5,581 nt of DNA from Firmicutes bacterium UBA5301 (lineage in GTDB: Bacteria; Bacillota; UBA5301). The stretch lies in assembly GCA_002408345.1 (NCBI GenBank), contig DHRX01000189.1:820-6400 (forward strand), given 5' to 3'. The number at the start of each line of letters is the position of its first letter. Within the stretch, counting starts at the first letter, position 1. This document shows, piece after piece, positions 5,265 through 5,581 of this stretch. The notes under the pieces were generated by a model. The model was not told where the DNA came from and ran no database searches. It saw only the letters and a program-made list of their open reading frames with translations. A program made the translations under genes and the position numbers.

Positions 5265-5581
5265 ATGCGGAAGGTATCGTTGTATTTAATGCTGGCATTG
5301 TTAGTTCTTGGGCTAGTGCAGACCGGGGTAGGTGCTAAAGAAGAAGTAATTCGCTTCGCAGCCGATTGCGCTTTTCCACCCTTCGAATATGTTGACGAAG
5401 CGGGAAAACTAGCCGGTTTTGATGTGGATTTGGCCTATGCTATCGGTAAAGAATTAGGTATCAAAGTAGAGTTTATTAATACCGGTTGGGATGGACTGAT
5501 TCCTGGGTTGATGAACAATAACTTTGATGTAATCGCTTCTGGTATGACTATTACCGCGGAGCGACAGATGAGCGTTAATTT
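5265..5581 (+). CDS. Amino-acid ABC transporter substrate-binding protein, family 3 (3' partial)
   Basis: This is an extracytoplasmic solute receptor that delivers a polar amino acid to an ABC importer. Only the first 105 codons are in the window. Residues 1-24 form a signal peptide (Arg-Lys, a hydrophobic core at about 5-18, and a VGA cleavage-type end), with no lipobox cysteine. The mature part starts with FAADCAFPPFEY, the ligand-pocket strand of the family. GFDVDLAYAIGKEL (51-64) follows and fits the family-3 signature pattern (G-F-D-x-D). Then come WDGLIPGLMNNNFDVIASGMT and the TAERQ segment. AAAGGAGG (5251-5258) lies 6 bases before the ATG. Specificity cannot be fixed from this portion; arginine or other basic amino acids are possible given the ARG-box-like sites upstream. 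Permease and ATPase genes would be expected beyond the right edge. Confidence 0.93.
   Translation, partial: MRKVSLYLMLALLVLGLVQTGVGAKEEVIRFAADCAFPPFEYVDEAGKLAGFDVDLAYAIGKELGIKVEFINTGWDGLIPGLMNNNFDVIASGMTITAERQMSVN

Overview
The window is a late flagellar gene cluster, most likely from a member of the Bacillota outside Bacillus (clostridial type). This placement rests on the gene order fliW-csrA-flagellin-flaG-fliD-chaperone-fliS-chaperone, on strong AGGAGG-type ribosome binding sites, on a long (79-residue) CsrA paired with FliW, and on sigma-28/SigD-type promoters. I cannot name a genus from the sequence alone. All eight flagellar or regulatory genes and the final partial gene lie on the + strand.

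Layout. Positions 1-658 hold the 3' part of fliW (the start lies off the left edge) and a complete csrA. Positions 659-861 are a 203-base leader region. It holds a candidate sigma-28 promoter, an 8-base inverted repeat, a hairpin with a GGA-containing loop, and a flagellin ribosome binding site that also matches the CsrA recognition sequence. The flagellin gene (862-1719) ends in a clear intrinsic terminator. A second, better sigma-28 promoter with a GCCGATAT -10 element then starts the unit flaG (FlaG), fliD (filament cap), a FliT/FlgN-type small helical protein, fliS (flagellin chaperone) and a second FliT/FlgN-type protein. That unit closes with a terminator whose stem begins inside the last codons. 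From 5141 the subject changes: a separate sigma-A-type promoter, overlapped by two ARG-box-like sequences, drives an amino-acid ABC transporter substrate-binding protein that runs off the right edge.

How the genes work together. FliW, CsrA and flagellin form the partner switch known from B. subtilis. Free FliW antagonises CsrA, CsrA represses flagellin translation by binding GGA sites in the leader, and flagellin accumulating in the cytoplasm sequesters FliW. This window carries the two regulators, the target gene and visible candidate RNA sites. FliS holds flagellin for export, FliD caps the growing filament, and the two FliT/FlgN-type proteins are probable chaperones for FliD or the hook-filament junction proteins.

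The most interesting observations are these. The csrA ribosome binding site itself sits in a textbook CsrA hexaloop (CAAGGAGG closed by TGCC/GGCA), suggesting autoregulation. The same octamer recurs at the flagellin ribosome binding site, while the flaG, fliD and fliS sites lack GGA. The central part of the flagellin gene uses a strikingly different codon set from its ends, as expected of a mosaic or differently selected variable domain. I did not find a wholly new type of system.
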